From Cymbidium sinense (taxonomy: Eukaryota; Streptophyta; Magnoliopsida; Asparagales; Orchidaceae): 64,000 bases of DNA. How positions within the stretch are numbered: position 1 is the first letter of the stretch; each line of letters begins with the position of its first letter. The position numbers and the translations under genes were made by a program. Shown piece after piece: positions 11,811-23,500 of this stretch. The stretch spans positions 57,287,161-57,351,160 of the forward strand of contig CM038218.1 in assembly GCA_021442155.1 (NCBI GenBank), given 5' to 3'. The notes under the pieces are model-generated. The model had not been told where the DNA came from. It searched no databases and was given only the letters and a program-made list of their open reading frames with translations.

Positions 11811-12366
11811 AAGTCATTTAGTTTAATTTTGTATGTCCAAGTTTATATCATTTAGTTTTATTTTATATTTATGTTTAGTTTTATATATTTAGGTTTACAT
11901 TTTTAGTTATTTTATTTTAGTTTTAGGTATTTATTTAGTTTTATATTTTATTTTATCTTATTTTTAGGTCAGCCTAGGGTTTTTTTAGTTTATTTAGGTT
12001 TTATTTTATTATTATGATTTAGGTTTAGGTTTTCTCATTTATTATTTTTAGGTCTTATTTAGTTTAGATTTTGCTTTATGTTTAAGCCTGGGCTCACTAT
12101 GGGTGGCCCAGGCCTAGGTAGGTGGGGTTGGGTAGGGGGTAGGTTTAGGCCCAGGGAGGAGTGGCTCATGTTTAAGGTTTAGGGTTTAGGTTTAGGTTGT
12201 AAGTTTAGGGTTTAGGGGTAGGTTTTTTTTATTATTTATTTTATTTTTTCTTTTTAAATTAAACCGTAGGTTTAAGTTTATTTAGTTTATTTTTTATTTA
12301 TTTTAGTTTATTTTATTTTTTATTTTTATTTAGGTTTATGTTTATTTTTATTTAGTTTAGTTTATT

Positions 12367-13011
12367 TATGAATTGTAATTTTAGTTGTAGAAGTTATAGA
12401 GATAGTGTTGTGACATTAGGTGAACAAGTCATTAAAAAGAGTTAGCAATTTAGATATTTAGGCTCTATTGTTCAATGTGATGGTGAAATAGATGGAGATG
12501 TTATTAGTAGAATTCAAGTTGGATGGTTGAAGTGGAGTAATGCATCTAGCCTGTTGTGTGATAAAACTTTAAACTTCAAGAAAAATTTTATAAGATGGTG
12601 GTAAGACAATGATTTATGATGTTGAATGTTGGCCAAGAAGCATGACTAAGTTAAGTGTTGTAGAGATGAGGATGCTCAGGATTAGTGGCTTACTCTTAGA
12701 GATAAAATGTGAAATGTGTATGTTAGGGAAAAAGTTGGAATAGCTTTAGTGATAAAATTAGAGAGTCACCAGATGGTTTGGCCACATAAAGTCACCTGTC
12801 AAATGACCCAATTAAAAGAGTAGATGCATTAGAATTGCCTTATGTTAAGAAAGGTAGAGGTAGACTAAATAAGACATGGTTAAGATGTATAAAAAATGAC
12901 CTTAGTATACTTGAATTGAATGAAAATCGACACATAAGACATAATGGAGATGAAGGATTCATGTAACCCACTTAGTGGGATAATGGCTTATGTTGTTGTT
13001 GTCGTTGTTGT
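12367..13011 (+). mobile_element. 5'-truncated RTE-type LINE, 3' end
   Basis: Plus-strand translation at about 12,460-12,580 reads FRYLGSIVQCDGEIDGDV, then RIQVGWLKWSNASSLLCDK. This is the C-terminal region of reverse transcriptase typical of plant RTE LINEs. Further pieces follow in shifted frames: YDVECWP, a VVEMRMLR stretch, RWFGH and TWLRCIKNDL. The element ends in GTTGTTGTTGTCGTTGTTG, the TTG-type simple tail characteristic of RTE elements. Several stops and frameshifts make it dead. It sits inside the AT-rich texture of the satellite, in TTTAGGG-strand orientation. Confidence 0.85.
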
Positions 13012-13729
13012 TTTAGTTTATTTATTTTAGTTTTTTTTATTTTAGTTTATTTTTAAGGTTATTTAGGTTTATTTTTATTTTAATTTTTTAAGTTTAGGTT
13101 TTGGTTTTATTTTTATTTTTGGTTTAGGTTTTAGGTTTTATTTTAGGTTTACTTTTAGGTTTTATTTTTAGTTTAGGTATATATATTTAGTTTATTTTAT
13201 TTTATTTAGGGTTTAGTTTAGTTTATTTTAGGTTTAGGTTTAGGTTTTATTTATTTTAGTTTATTTTTATTTTATTTTATTTAGGTTTAAGATTTTTATA
13301 GGTTTATTTATTTATTTATTTTAGGTTTATTTTATTTTATGTTTTATTTATTTTATTTTATTTTAGGTTTATTTTATTTTTATTTTATTTTAGTTTTATT
13401 TTATTTAGGTTTTATTTTAGTTTAGTTTAGTTTTATTTATATTCTTAGTTTTTTTAGGTTTTTAGTTTAGTTTATTAGAATAGATTTTTTATTTTTTATT
13501 TGGTGGCTTTTATTTATTTTATTTCTAAGTTTTATTTAGTTTTGGGTTTATAGCATTTTGTTTAGGGTTTAGGGTTTGGGGTTTAGGGTTTATGGTTTAG
13601 GGTTTAGGGTTTAAGTTTTATGTTTAAGGGATTAGGTTTGTGGGATTATGGTTTTAGGTTTAGGGTTTAGGGTTGAGGGTTTAGGTTTCGTGTCTAGGTT
13701 CAGTTTTAGTTTATTATTTAGGATTTTAG
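13012..13729 (+). repeat. Satellite body, TTTAGGG orientation
   Basis: AT-rich TTTTA/GGTTTAGG texture to about 13,550, then near-canonical TTTAGGG to the poly-T end of cassette 4. Confidence 0.88.
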
Positions 13730-14177
13730 TTTTTTTTAAAAGAGAACAAATTCAGATTCAACATTTCTTCTTTTCGATTTCATCAGCCAACTAACACACC
13801 AAGTTTTCAAAGACACAAGCGATGACATAAATAAAAAATGAGCATGCATGGTGCAAATCAAAAACTTTAGATAAATGTAACCATCTCTACTATAAAGACA
13901 GCCCATAAGCAACAAATTAGATCGATTCTGCTTTCTCCAGTTCCCAATAAAACCACCCTAGCCTCTCAAGTAGCAAGATCCAACATCATATCTTTGATCT
14001 CTCCTCCGCCACCACCACAGCTGCAACCTTCATCGCTCCTCTCACCTCCATAACCACCACCACCTATGACCTCCATATCCACACCACTGATCCCCACCAT
14101 AATCACCTCCCGCCTTCACATCACGATTTAGACCGGTTGATTGTGATGTTCTGCATCAAGGTTCTTCCCATTCTGTA
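13730..14177 (-). pseudogene. GRP 3' cassette copy 4
   Basis: T run at 13,730, 3' UTR, then the glycine-rich tail on the minus strand; the C-terminal region is disrupted. The RRM end and leader junction are at about 14,175 (AGAATGGGAAGAACCTTGATG). Several internal deletions shorten the glycine-rich part compared with copy 2. Not translatable as one frame. Confidence 0.83.
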
Positions 14178-15412
14178 GGTTGTTTAGGGTTATTAGAATT
14201 TAGGGTTTCAATTTATTTTTAATTTATTTAGTTACTTTAGGTTTAGTTTAGGGTTTGAGGTAGGGTTTAGGTTTAGGGTTTAGGTTAGGTTTAGGTATAT
14301 GGTTTGTGTGTTTTGGGGTTTGGGTTTGGGTTTATGGTTTTAGGGTTTAGGGTTTAGGTTTAGGGTTTGTATTTTTTTTAAGTTTAGGTTTAGGTTTGGG
14401 GTAACTTTAGGTTTAGGTTTGGGTCTGGTTAGGGTCTTGTGGGGTTTATGCTTTGTGGTTTGTGGGTTTAGATTTCAGCTTTAGGGTTTGTAGTGGTTTA
14501 GGTTTGGGTTTTTATGGTTTAGCATTTAGTGTGGTTTGGGTTTTTTTTAAATTAAGTAAACCATAGATTTAGTTATAGTTTATTTTATTTGTTTATTTTA
14601 TTTATTTTATTTATTTTATTTTTTTATTTATTTATTTAGTTTATTTATTAGTTTATTTATTTTTGTTTATTTTATTTTATTTTATTTTAAGTTTAGGTTT
14701 AGGTTCATGTTTATTTTGATTTAGTTTTATTTTTTATTTTAGGTGTAGGTTTTATTTTTTAATTATGTTTGCTTAGGTTTTATTTTATTTTTTTTTTTTA
14801 GGTTTTAGGTTTTATTTTATGATTATTTTTAGGTTTTATTTTTCAATTGAGGTTTATGTTTCTCTTTAATTTAGTTTATTTTATTAAGTTTAGGATTAGG
14901 TTTAGGTTTAGTTCATTTTAAATTTAGGCTTAGGTTTTATTTATTTTAGTTTAGGTATAGGTTTATTTTATTTTTTTATTTTAGGTTTAGGTTTTTTTTT
15001 ATTTTAGGGTTTAGGTTTTATTTTTATTAATTTATAAGTTTATTTTTTTTAGGTTTTATTTAGTTTTTTATTTTATTTTATTTTAGCTTTATTTTATTTT
15101 TATTTTATGCTTAGTTTTATTTTATTTTTATGTTTATTTTATTTTAGTTTAGTTTAGGTTTTATTTAATTTATTTTTACTTTTTTAATTTTATTTTATTT
15201 TATTTTGGGATTTAGCTTAGTTTAGGTTTTTAGGTTTTAGTTTTTTATTTTATTTTACTTATTTTATTTTATTTAGGTTTAGGTTTCTTTATTTATTTTA
15301 TTTTTATTTATTTTAGGTTTATGAATTTAGGTTTTAGGGTTTAGATTTGGGGTTTATTTAGGTTGTAGGCTTTAGGGTATAAGGCTTAGGGTTTAGGGTT
15401 TAGGGTTTAGGG
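14178..15412 (+). repeat. Satellite body, TTTAGGG orientation
   Basis: The leader of cassette 4 is visible at 14,178-14,245 (AATTTATTTAGTTACTTTAGG). It is followed by TTTAGGG-rich sequence, the hinge at 14,541-14,569, and the AT-rich texture to about 15,320. The start-to-start distance of cassettes 4 and 5 is about 1,690 bp. Confidence 0.88.
14541..14569 (-). repeat. Satellite hinge motif (minus-strand copy)
   Basis: T run, then AAATTAAGTAAACCATAG, matching the hinge of right-half units in reverse complement. Confidence 0.65.
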
Positions 15413-15885
15413 TTTTTTTTTTTTTTTAATAGAGAACAAATTCAGATTCAACATTTCTTCTTTTCAATTTCATCAACCAAGTAACACACTAAGTTTTCTA
15501 AGACACAAACAATGACATAGATAAAAAATGAGCAATAGGCAAATCAAAACCTAGATAACTAGAACCTTGTCACTATAAAGACATAGTTCCATAAGTAGTA
15601 GATTGGATCTACGTTCTTCGCTTTCTCCAGCCCCATCGAACCACACTGCACCTCTCAGTAGGATCCACCATCATATCCCCGATCTCTTCCTCTGCCAGTA
15701 CCTCCGTCACTCCTCCCTCCTCCATAACCACCACTACTCGGACCACCACCTCCATATCCACCAGCACCTCCAAATCCCCCGCCACCACTGTGATAACCGC
15801 CACCCCCGCCTTCGCCTGCACCACTAGATTTAGACTAAGCCTGGTTGATGGTGATGTTCCTACCATCATGGTTCTTCCGATTCTT
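15413..15885 (-). pseudogene. GRP 3' cassette copy 5
   Basis: A run of 15 T (poly(A) on the minus strand) is followed by the 3' UTR and the glycine-rich tail. The minus-strand frame contains a long GGYGG-type region, but it is frame-shifted in the surviving open frame (15,609-15,869). The 5' end is at AAGAATCGGAAGAACCATGATG (15,885). The last coding part is shortened. Together with copy 1 it has the longest poly(A)-like run of all copies. Confidence 0.85.
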
Positions 15886-18654
15886 ATGGTTTAGGTTTAG
15901 GTTTATGTTTATTAGGTTTTAGGGTTTAGGTTTATTTTTATTTTTTTAGCTACTTTAGGTTTATGTTTAGGGTTTGGGGTTTAATGTTTAGGGTTTACGG
16001 TTAGAATTTAGGGTTTTGGGTTTAAGGTTATGATTTATGGTTTTAGGGTTTAAGATTTTGAATTTGGGCTTTAGGGAGTTTTAGGATTTGGGGCCTTTTA
16101 GAGGTTTAGGGTTTGCATTGCAAGCCCAGGGCCTGCAGGGCCTGCAGATAGCAAGTTTAGCAGCCTGGGTCCTGGGGGGCCCACAAGTGGACATGGTCTT
16201 TTAGGGCCTGGGTAGGTCAGGCCCAGGGCCCATGATTTAGGGCCTAGAATCAGCACTGCTGGCCCATATGGTCTTATGATCATGCTGGCCCAGGGCCTAG
16301 AATCAGTATCAGTGGCCTGTGGCCTGGGCTCTTTCAGTGAACAGGTCACAGGCCTAGGGTTTTGGTCTGCTTGGTCTGGGGCCGTGGCCCAGGATCAACG
16401 CCTTAGGGCCTAGGCTCAGGGTTTAGGGTCTGGGTTACCCCATGGGTGGTTTAGGTTTAGGTTGGCTCAAAGATTTAGGGTTTAGGGCCTTTCTTAAATC
16501 AAGCAAACCCAGTAGGTTGGTATTTAGTTTGTTATTTTATGTTTTAGTTTAATCTATTTTATTTAGGATCTTTAGTTTATTTAGTTTAGTTTATTTATTT
16601 TATGTTTATTTATAGGTTTTATGTTAATTTATTTTATCTTTAGATTTAGGTTTATGTTTATTTTTTAGTTTAGATTTCAATTTTATTCTTTAGTTTAGGT
16701 TTTATTAATTCATTTTTAGCTTAGGGTTTTATTTTATTTATTTAGGTTTAGGTTTAGGTTTTATTTTAGGTTTATTCTCTAGGATTTATTTTTTCATTTT
16801 AGGTTTAGATTTATTTTTAGTTAAGTTTATTTTATTTATTTTAGGTTTAGTTTATTTTAGGTTTAGGTTTAGGTTTTATTTATTTTAGTTTATTTTAGTT
16901 TAGTTTAGTTTATTTTATTTTGTTTATTTTAGGTTTAATTTTTTTTGTTTATTTTTTTTCATATTAATTTTAGGTTTATTTTAGGTTTAGGTTTTATTTA
17001 GTTTTATTTTATTTTATTTTAGGTTTATTTTATTTTATTTTACATTTTGTTTTATTTTATTTATGTTTTCTATTTTAGTTTTATTTTCCTTAGTTTAGTT
17101 TTATTTATTTTATTTTAGTTTGTTTTATGTTTTTTATTTATTTTATTAGTTTTTTTTATTTTATTATATTTTAGGTTTATGTTTAGGTTTAGGTTTAGGT
17201 TTAGCATGCCTTATAGGTTTTATTTTATTTTATTTAGCTCAGGTCATTTCTATTTTCTTTAAGTTTTATTTTGACCAGTTTAGTTTTATGTTGTGTGGCT
17301 CAGGCCCATGGATCAGAGCCTGTGATCAGGCCCAGGGCCTAGTTCAGTTAGGGTTTAGGGCCTGGCCCAGGGCCTGTGGGCCTAGCCTCTTGGCTTTATG
17401 ATTTAGGGCCTGTGGCTCAGGGTTACTTAGGGTCTCAGGTTTTAAATTTATTTATTGTGATTAAGGATTGCTGACTGCTGTAGTGTCAGAGTTACCCAGG
17501 TTTTAGGGCTCAGGGTTTAGGCACATTAGAATTAAACAAAAGTGGCAGGTTTAGATTTATTTTGTTTATTTTATTTATTTTAGTTTATTTTATTTAGCAT
17601 TTTATTTATTTCACCTTTAGTTTTATTTTGTCCACCCATTTATCTTAGTTTTTTATCCCAGTTTATTTTGGTGGAGGTTCATGTTTATGTTTATTTTTAG
17701 TTTATTTTATTTATTTTATTTAGGGGGTTTAGGGTTTAGGCTTCCAGTGCAGCCTGGGTGGGGCCTAGTGCTGTGGACTCCAGTGGGTCCCAAGATTTAG
17801 GCTCTTTGCTTGGCCTAGGGTTTAGGGCTCAGAGCCTGGGCCTGGGCCTAGGATTTAGGGTCACATATTTAGGGTTAGGGCTCAGTGTGGCCTAGGGCCA
17901 GTAGGTTGGTGCCTTTCTTTAAGTAAACCAATAGGTTTAAGTTGATTTTTTTTATTTTAGTTAATTATTAATATTTATTTAGTTTAGTTTATTCATTTTA
18001 GTTTATTTCTTTTGTTTTTATTTTATTTTAGTTTTATTTTAGGTTTAGGTTTAGGTTTATTTTCATTGAGATTTATTTTTTAATTTTTTTTAGGTTTTAG
18101 GTTTTATTTTTTATTTTTAGATTTTAGTTTAGGTTTTTTTATATTTTAGGTTTAGGTTTTGTTTTTTATTAAGTTTATTTTCAAGTTTTATTTTCCAGTT
18201 TAGGTTTAGGTTTATTTTTATTTTATTTTATTATATATAGTTTAAGGCTTAGGTTTAGGTTTTATTTATTTTTGTTTAGGTTTAGGTTTATTTATTTTAT
18301 TTTATTTTAGTTTTAGTTTAGTTTAGGTTTTATATTTTTTTACTTATTTATTTTTTAGGTTTTATTTTCTAGGTTTATAATTTATTTTATTTTATGCTTA
18401 TTTTATTTAGGGTTTATGGTTTAAGGTTTAGGGTTTAGGTTTTAGGGTTAGTATAGGGTTTAGGGTTTAGGGTTTAGGGTTGTACATTTTAGGGTTTAGG
18501 GTTAGTTTAGAGTTTAGGGTTGAGGGTTACTTTTTGGGTTAAGGTTTTTCATTATTTATTTTATTTTTTTTTTTTAGGATTTTTAGTTTAGGATTTAGGG
18601 TTTGTAGTTTTTTTATGGATTATGGTTTAGGGTTTAGGGTTAGTTTAGGGTTTA
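15886..18654 (+). repeat. Satellite body, TTTAGGG orientation, with GC-rich variant patches
   Basis: The leader of cassette 5 (15,886-15,965, containing TTTTTTAGCTACTTTAGG) is followed by TTTAGGG sequence, GC-rich GGGCC variants (annotated separately), hinges near 16,493, 17,530 and 17,918, and AT-rich texture between them. It ends in near-canonical TTTAGGG at 18,410-18,655, where the LINE begins. No open frame of significance. Confidence 0.85.
16090..16480. repeat. GC-rich GGGCCT/GGCCCA variant of the telomere-like repeat
   Basis: TTTAGGG is replaced by words such as GGGCCTAG, GGCCCAGGGCC and GGGCCTGCAG, many of them still spaced by TTTAGGG. Similar smaller patches lie at 12,085-12,170, 17,287-17,420 and 17,740-17,900. 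The 83-codon minus-strand open frame across it is low-complexity Pro/Gly/Leu and is not supported as a gene. Confidence 0.7.
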
Positions 18655-18704
18655 AAAAATTTCAAATAAAATTTCTATTTGGGGATTCCATTTACTTTAT
18701 TTTG

Positions 18705-18960
18705 GTGGTAGGCTCACTATTCTTAAAAGCACTCTCAACTAAATGCCTCTTTATTTGATTCAATGTATTATCCCCACTAATTCTACACATATCAGAATTG
18801 ATCGTTTGCTTAATAAATTCTTTTGGAGCTCCAATAAATCTTCCAAAAGAATGCATTGAACATCTTGGCATAAATGTTGTGGTCCTTTGGGAGAAGGTGC
18901 TCTTGGTTGCAAGCCTATTCGGGTATTACTTCCTTCTCTCATAAGGTTTGGTGGAATTTT
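18705..18960 (+). pseudogene. LINE reverse transcriptase C-terminal fragment
   Basis: Plus-strand reading from 18,708 gives GRLTILKSTLN*MPLYLIQC, then RIDRLLNKFFWSSNKS, KRMH*TSWHKCC, and G-ALGCKPIR. This is the familiar plant L1 order: GR-TL-KSVL---P-Y, then LF-P, R-FLW, W-KVC-PK-GGLGI. Two TAG/TGA stops lie inside. The minus-strand open frame at 18,760-19,020 is its shadow. Confidence 0.85.
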
Positions 18961-19879
18961 AGAAAGAATGATAGCCTTTGGGCTAATTTTATGATGGAAA
19001 AATATTGCCAAGGTAAACATTAACTGTGCTTTTAAAGTTGGTGACCTCCGATTTGGAAAAGGCTTTGCTCCATTAAATGGGTTGTCGAATCACTTATATC
19101 TTGTGGTATTCAATCTGGTTCATCCTTCTTTGGGTAATACAATTAGATTGGCAATGGCTCTATTGACACCCTTTTATCTACCCACTCTCCTGTTGCTATC
19201 AAAGTTAATTCCTTTTGGCTTATTAACAATTGAAATGAAAGCAAACTTGAGAATTATATCCCAATTTATCTTTTTGATAACTTTAAAAATATCCCAATTT
19301 CTTCTAACAAACCTGACCAATTATTTTTAAGATTTCTTATAATGGTGACTTAGTTCTTAAAGAGGTTTGGAATTTTATTAGAGATAAATAGAACCCCTCT
19401 AATGTTTTTATTCAACATTGGAAGAATATCATTACCATTTCCTAATCGGTTTTATCTTGGATGATTTTGAATAACTTTATTCCTGTGGACCCTTTGTTCT
19501 AGACTAAAGGGTTTTACTTACCTTCAAAGTGCTATTGTTGCTTTCATATTGAAAATGTAAATCATGTTTTATCAATGGTGCTATTGCTTCTAAATTTTTT
19601 TTGGTATGATGATTTATTTAATACCAACTATTTTAGGGTTCTCTTTCTTTATATCAACTTCTTGAAGTCTATTTCAAAAAAGAGAAAGGTTATATCAAAG
19701 TTTTAATTGTATTACCTTATATGGTTCATCCGATGGATAGAAATGATGCTAAATATCATTCTATTCCTATGAACCATAAAAGGATCTTGGCTAGAACTAA
19801 AGAAAAAAATTCCTGATCTTTTTAATGCCAATCTTATTAGTAATATTCATTTTAGAGGTTATAAAATTGTGGCTAAAAA

Positions 19880-20320
19880 TTGGGTATCATTCTGCTTGAG
19901 TTTGACTCTTATAAAAGTGCTAGGATTATCCATTCGATCAAACCTAAAGACAATTTGATTAAAGTGAATACTGATGGTTCTGTTTCCAATAAATATGGTT
20001 GTAGTGGTATCCTTAGGGATTCTAAAGGTACTATCATTTGTGCTTTTGCCAATCCTCCCAAAGCCTGTATTATTTTTTGAGCTTATAAGTATTAATAAAA
20101 CTACTAAAATTTGTTTCTCAACATCTATATTGAAGTTGATGCTCTCTTGCTTCTTAACATGCTTAATTCCAATAGAAATGGGAATGCTGAATGATTTTAT
20201 CTTCTTAATCATATTAAAAATCTTCTTTCTCAAGTTTGTTTTAAAATTTCCCACATCCTTCATGAAGGTAATGCTTATGTTGATTACTTGGCTAACTTTG
20301 GTGCCAACTTAACTGAGTTC
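19880..20320 (+). pseudogene. LINE-encoded RNase H remnant
   Basis: The reading includes KVNTDGSVSNKYGCSGILRD and SKGTIICAFA, which carry the first catalytic Asp of the plant LINE RNase H (VNTDGS) and the G-GG-LRD strand. After frameshifts EVDAL, ILHEGNAYVD and YLANFGANL follow, the usual HREGN--AD-LAN end. The frame changes around 20,075. Three overlapping open frames here, one on the minus strand, are pieces or shadows of this domain. Confidence 0.85.
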
Positions 20321-23300
20321 ACTTTATTTGACAACCAAACTTTGCCTAAACTATTAGAGGTTTGGTTAATCTAGATTAGATTGCCTTATCTTAGATTATA
20401 AATTGTTGGCTTGGTTTTGCTGTTGGTTTTTGATGATCCTTTTCTTTTGGTTGCCCTTATTAACTTTGTTGTGGTTATCAACTTATTTTCTCTGTTGGTT
20501 TTATGTTTTTGATCTCTTACTTTGATTGGCTTGTTTGGTTATTGTAAGTTTGTTTTAGTTTTATCATCTTGATTCTTCTGTTAGCTTGGTGTTTACCATT
20601 ATTTTCATCTATTTTTATATCTTTGTTGTATGGTTTTGTTTTTTCTTTTGATGGATTATTTTGTTAACTTACCTATTATTATCTGGTTACATTTTGTTAG
20701 TGGTATATTTATTTATTTTTGGTCAGTTGTTGTTATGGCTTATTTTGGCTATTTTTTCATTTTTGTTGGTGACTAATCTTTTTGTTGTTTTTTATCTCCG
20801 CTTGATTTTGCATGGTGGGTTGTTGGTTATTATTTTTTCTATTTTATTGAAGCTTGGTGGTTGGTTTTGTTGATTTTGTTTTATTTCGTTTGAGCACCTT
20901 TATGGGTTTGTGAGCTCACAGAGAGTGTGTAGGACCTTATTATTGGCTCATGGTTTTTTGATTTATTCTCGATGCTTGATTTTGTTTATCTTTTGATTTT
21001 CTCAAGAATATCCATGGTTGGTTATTCTTTTGTATTTTCTTTTGGTTATGGTGACTTTTTGGTATTTTTTTTTTCATTGTTTTGTTTTTTTTTTTATGTT
21101 GGTTTAACTTCCTTTGGTATTGGCCTTCCTCTCTTGGCTGTAGAGGCTTTGGGTTTGGGTATTGTTCTGGATTGGTTGGTTAAAGGCTATTTTGTGGCTG
21201 TTAGTTGGCCTTGGGTGTTAGTGACTTGGTTGGGTGCCTTTATTAATGTTATTCCTATTGGTTGGCTTGTAGTTTATCTTACTAGGCTTTGTACCTTTTC
21301 ATCTTTGGCTTGCTATTCTACTTACCTAGATCGATTTTCTTTTGGTTGGTTTGGGTGGTGCGGTTTTCTACCCTTTCCTTGACTATCTTGGGTGATTTTC
21401 ACTTGATGAGTGTTATTGGTCTTTACACTAACTTGGATCTTCTACTGCTATGGCGGTTGGCTTGGAGGATATGTTGGCTGGCTGGTTAGGTTGGTTGTAT
21501 TAGCAGGCCAGGTTGGTTGGAGGGGTGGCTATTTTGGCTAGTTTTTCTTACTCCTTTGGTGACTGTTCTGGGAACTTGCTAGCATTCTTTCTTTGACCTA
21601 TATTTCTAGTTTCCTCCTGCTTTATTTTTCTATCGAACCGACCCCTTTTTCCTTATTTTTGTTGCCCACCCCTTTGCATAGGTCGGTTTTTACTGCTCTT
21701 TTTTCTGCTTTGTTGGTGGTGGATATGAGCACTTGTGTTTTTTTTCTTTTTTGCTGGTGTTTGTTGCTAGTTTGTGTTGTTACGCCTGTCATGATGCTTG
21801 CTCCTTTTGATTTGGTTAATCCTTTTTGGTGGTGGCTTTAGTGGTGCTCTACTATATTGTTGCTATCCGTGATGGTTGGTTGATTATCTGCTTTATTGAG
21901 CTTGGTTGTTCTGGTGGCTTGATAGTTGGTTGTTATGTTTGTTGTTTGGAGGATTTTGTAGCTTTGTTGGATGACGGACTTTGGATGATGGGCTACATGA
22001 GGTATGTTGGCTATGAGGCCTTGATGTTTCCTGCACTTTTTCCTTTTGGCTGGTAGCGCTATATGTAATTGTAACCCTTATCCTGAAGTTTGGATGCTTA
22101 CATTTAGTGTTGCTCCTTGAAATGATTTAACTGAGCCTGAGCCTTTTTTTACTATACTCCTTTTCTTTGCTCCTATTTTTATGCTTGCTTAATAGTACTC
22201 ATCCTCTCAAATGTACGTTGTAGATTTCTTTTATAGGTTGGGAGATTCTTATAGGTGGATCTTGCTGGTATCAGACGGGCCAAATGAAGTTTGCTGCAAC
22301 TCACATGGATTTTCTGCTATTGATTCTTTGGTTTTTTAAAATTTTTTTTTTTGCTTTTTCTTTCATTATTGTATTAGGGTTTATCTCTTTAGATTTATTG
22401 TAGCTCTTTGAGCATTACTTAGAGATTTACCTCCAAGGACTTGTACTTTTCTTATGGTAATAAAATTTCTTTTCCCTAAAACCCTAAACCCTAAACCCTA
22501 AACAAAACCCCAACCTAACCCCAAAACCTTAAACCCTAAACCCGAAACCATAAACCCTTAACCCTAATCCCTAAAATCTACAACCCTCAACCCTAAACCC
22601 AAACTAAATCAGAAACCAACCTTAAAACCTAAAACCTAAACCTAAACTAAATAAAACCTAAAAAATAAAATAAATAAAAACCTAAACCTAAATAAAATAA
22701 AATGAAAACCTAAACTAAAACCTAAACCTAAACCTAAACCTACAAATAAAATAAAATAAATAATAAAAACTAAACTAAAATAAAATAAATTAAAACCTAA
22801 TGTAAATAAAATAAAATGAACCTAAGAATAAAAAACCTAAATAAAATAAAAATTAAACCTAAAATAAAAATAAAATAAATCTAAAATAAAACTAAATAAA
22901 ACCTAAAAAAATAAATAAAGCTAAGAATAAAACCTAAAAATAAATAAAAAATAAAACCTAAACTAAAAAAAACCTAAACCTAAAAAAATAAAATAAACAA
23001 AATAAAATAAACCTAAACCTAAACTAAAATAAACTAAACAAAAATAAATAAAACCTAAACATAAACCTAAAACCTAAACTTAAAATAAACTAAACCTAAA
23101 CCTAAACCTAAACCAAATAAAATAAATAAACTAAAAATAAACCTAAACCTAAATTAAAAAATAAAACATAAAAATAAACCTAAAATAAAAACCTAAAACC
23201 TAAACATAAAAAAATAAAATAAAAATCTAAACCTAAACCTAAAAATAAAAATAAAGCCTAAATCTAAAAATAAATAAAAAATAAACTAACTAAAAATAAA

Positions 23301-23475
23301 CCTAAAGCTAAACCTAAACCTAAAAAAAAAAAAAAAATAAAAAAACTAAACTAAAAAAAAATAAACCTAAAATAAATAAACTAAACAATAAAAAATAAAA
23401 AATAAAATAAAAAATAAAAAAATAAAATAAACTAAAATATTTACTAATTTACTAAAAAATCTAAAACCTAAACCT

Positions 23476-23500
23476 ACTAGTTTACTTAATTTAAAAATAA
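23476..23500 (+). repeat. Satellite hinge motif
   Basis: CTACTAGTTTACTTAATTT followed by A-rich sequence, at the switch from AT-rich texture to CCCTAAA block. Other copies are at about 23,934, 24,413, 26,191, 27,893, 29,852, 45,613, 49,521, 49,600, 50,600, 51,716, 52,582 and 56,363. Confidence 0.7.

Larger units (their letters stand above)
8943..12366 (+). repeat. Satellite body without GRP cassette, TTTAGGG orientation
   Basis: Alternating near-canonical TTTAGGG islands (about 8,943-9,100, 9,780-9,890, 10,960-11,070, 11,670-11,770, 12,170-12,225) and long AT-rich TTTTA/TTTAGG stretches. Each AT-rich stretch is entered through the hinge AAATTAAGTAAAC (9,145, 9,922, 11,788, degenerate at 12,257). 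The spacing of cassettes 3 and 4 (5,241 bp) is about three satellite units, so cassettes appear to have been lost from the intervening units. A G-rich patch at 9,728-9,800 departs from the repeat. Confidence 0.85.
18655..22472 (+). mobile_element. 5'-truncated L1-type LINE with RNase H, sense +
   Basis: In order there is the C-terminal part of reverse transcriptase (from 18,705), a zf-RVT-like region (about 19,290-19,620), an RNase H domain (about 19,930-20,310), a long T/G-rich 3' UTR (20,330-22,460) and the end GGTAATAAAATTTC, directly joined to CCCTAAA repeats at about 22,472. Its left flank is TTTAGGG and its right flank is CCCTAAA, so it occupies the polarity switch of the satellite. ORF2 is cut upstream of the RT C-terminus and broken by stops and frameshifts. 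The open frames of 20,661-22,056 are low-complexity readings of the T/G-rich 3' region and are unlikely to encode proteins. A related 3' end lies at 57,240-57,915. Confidence 0.85.

Noticed and set aside
16098..16349. 83-codon Pro/Gly-rich open frame
   Set aside because: It reads through a GC-rich variant of the telomere-like repeat; low complexity, no domain, no context.
20661..22056. Series of Phe/Leu/Gly-rich open frames resembling membrane proteins
   Set aside because: They are readings of T/G-rich LINE 3' UTR; hydrophobicity follows from TTT/TTG/GGT composition and frames overlap without domains.
22265..22285. TGGTATCAGA string as a retrotransposon primer binding site
   Set aside because: It lies inside the LINE 3' UTR with no LTR upstream; the match is short and probably chance.
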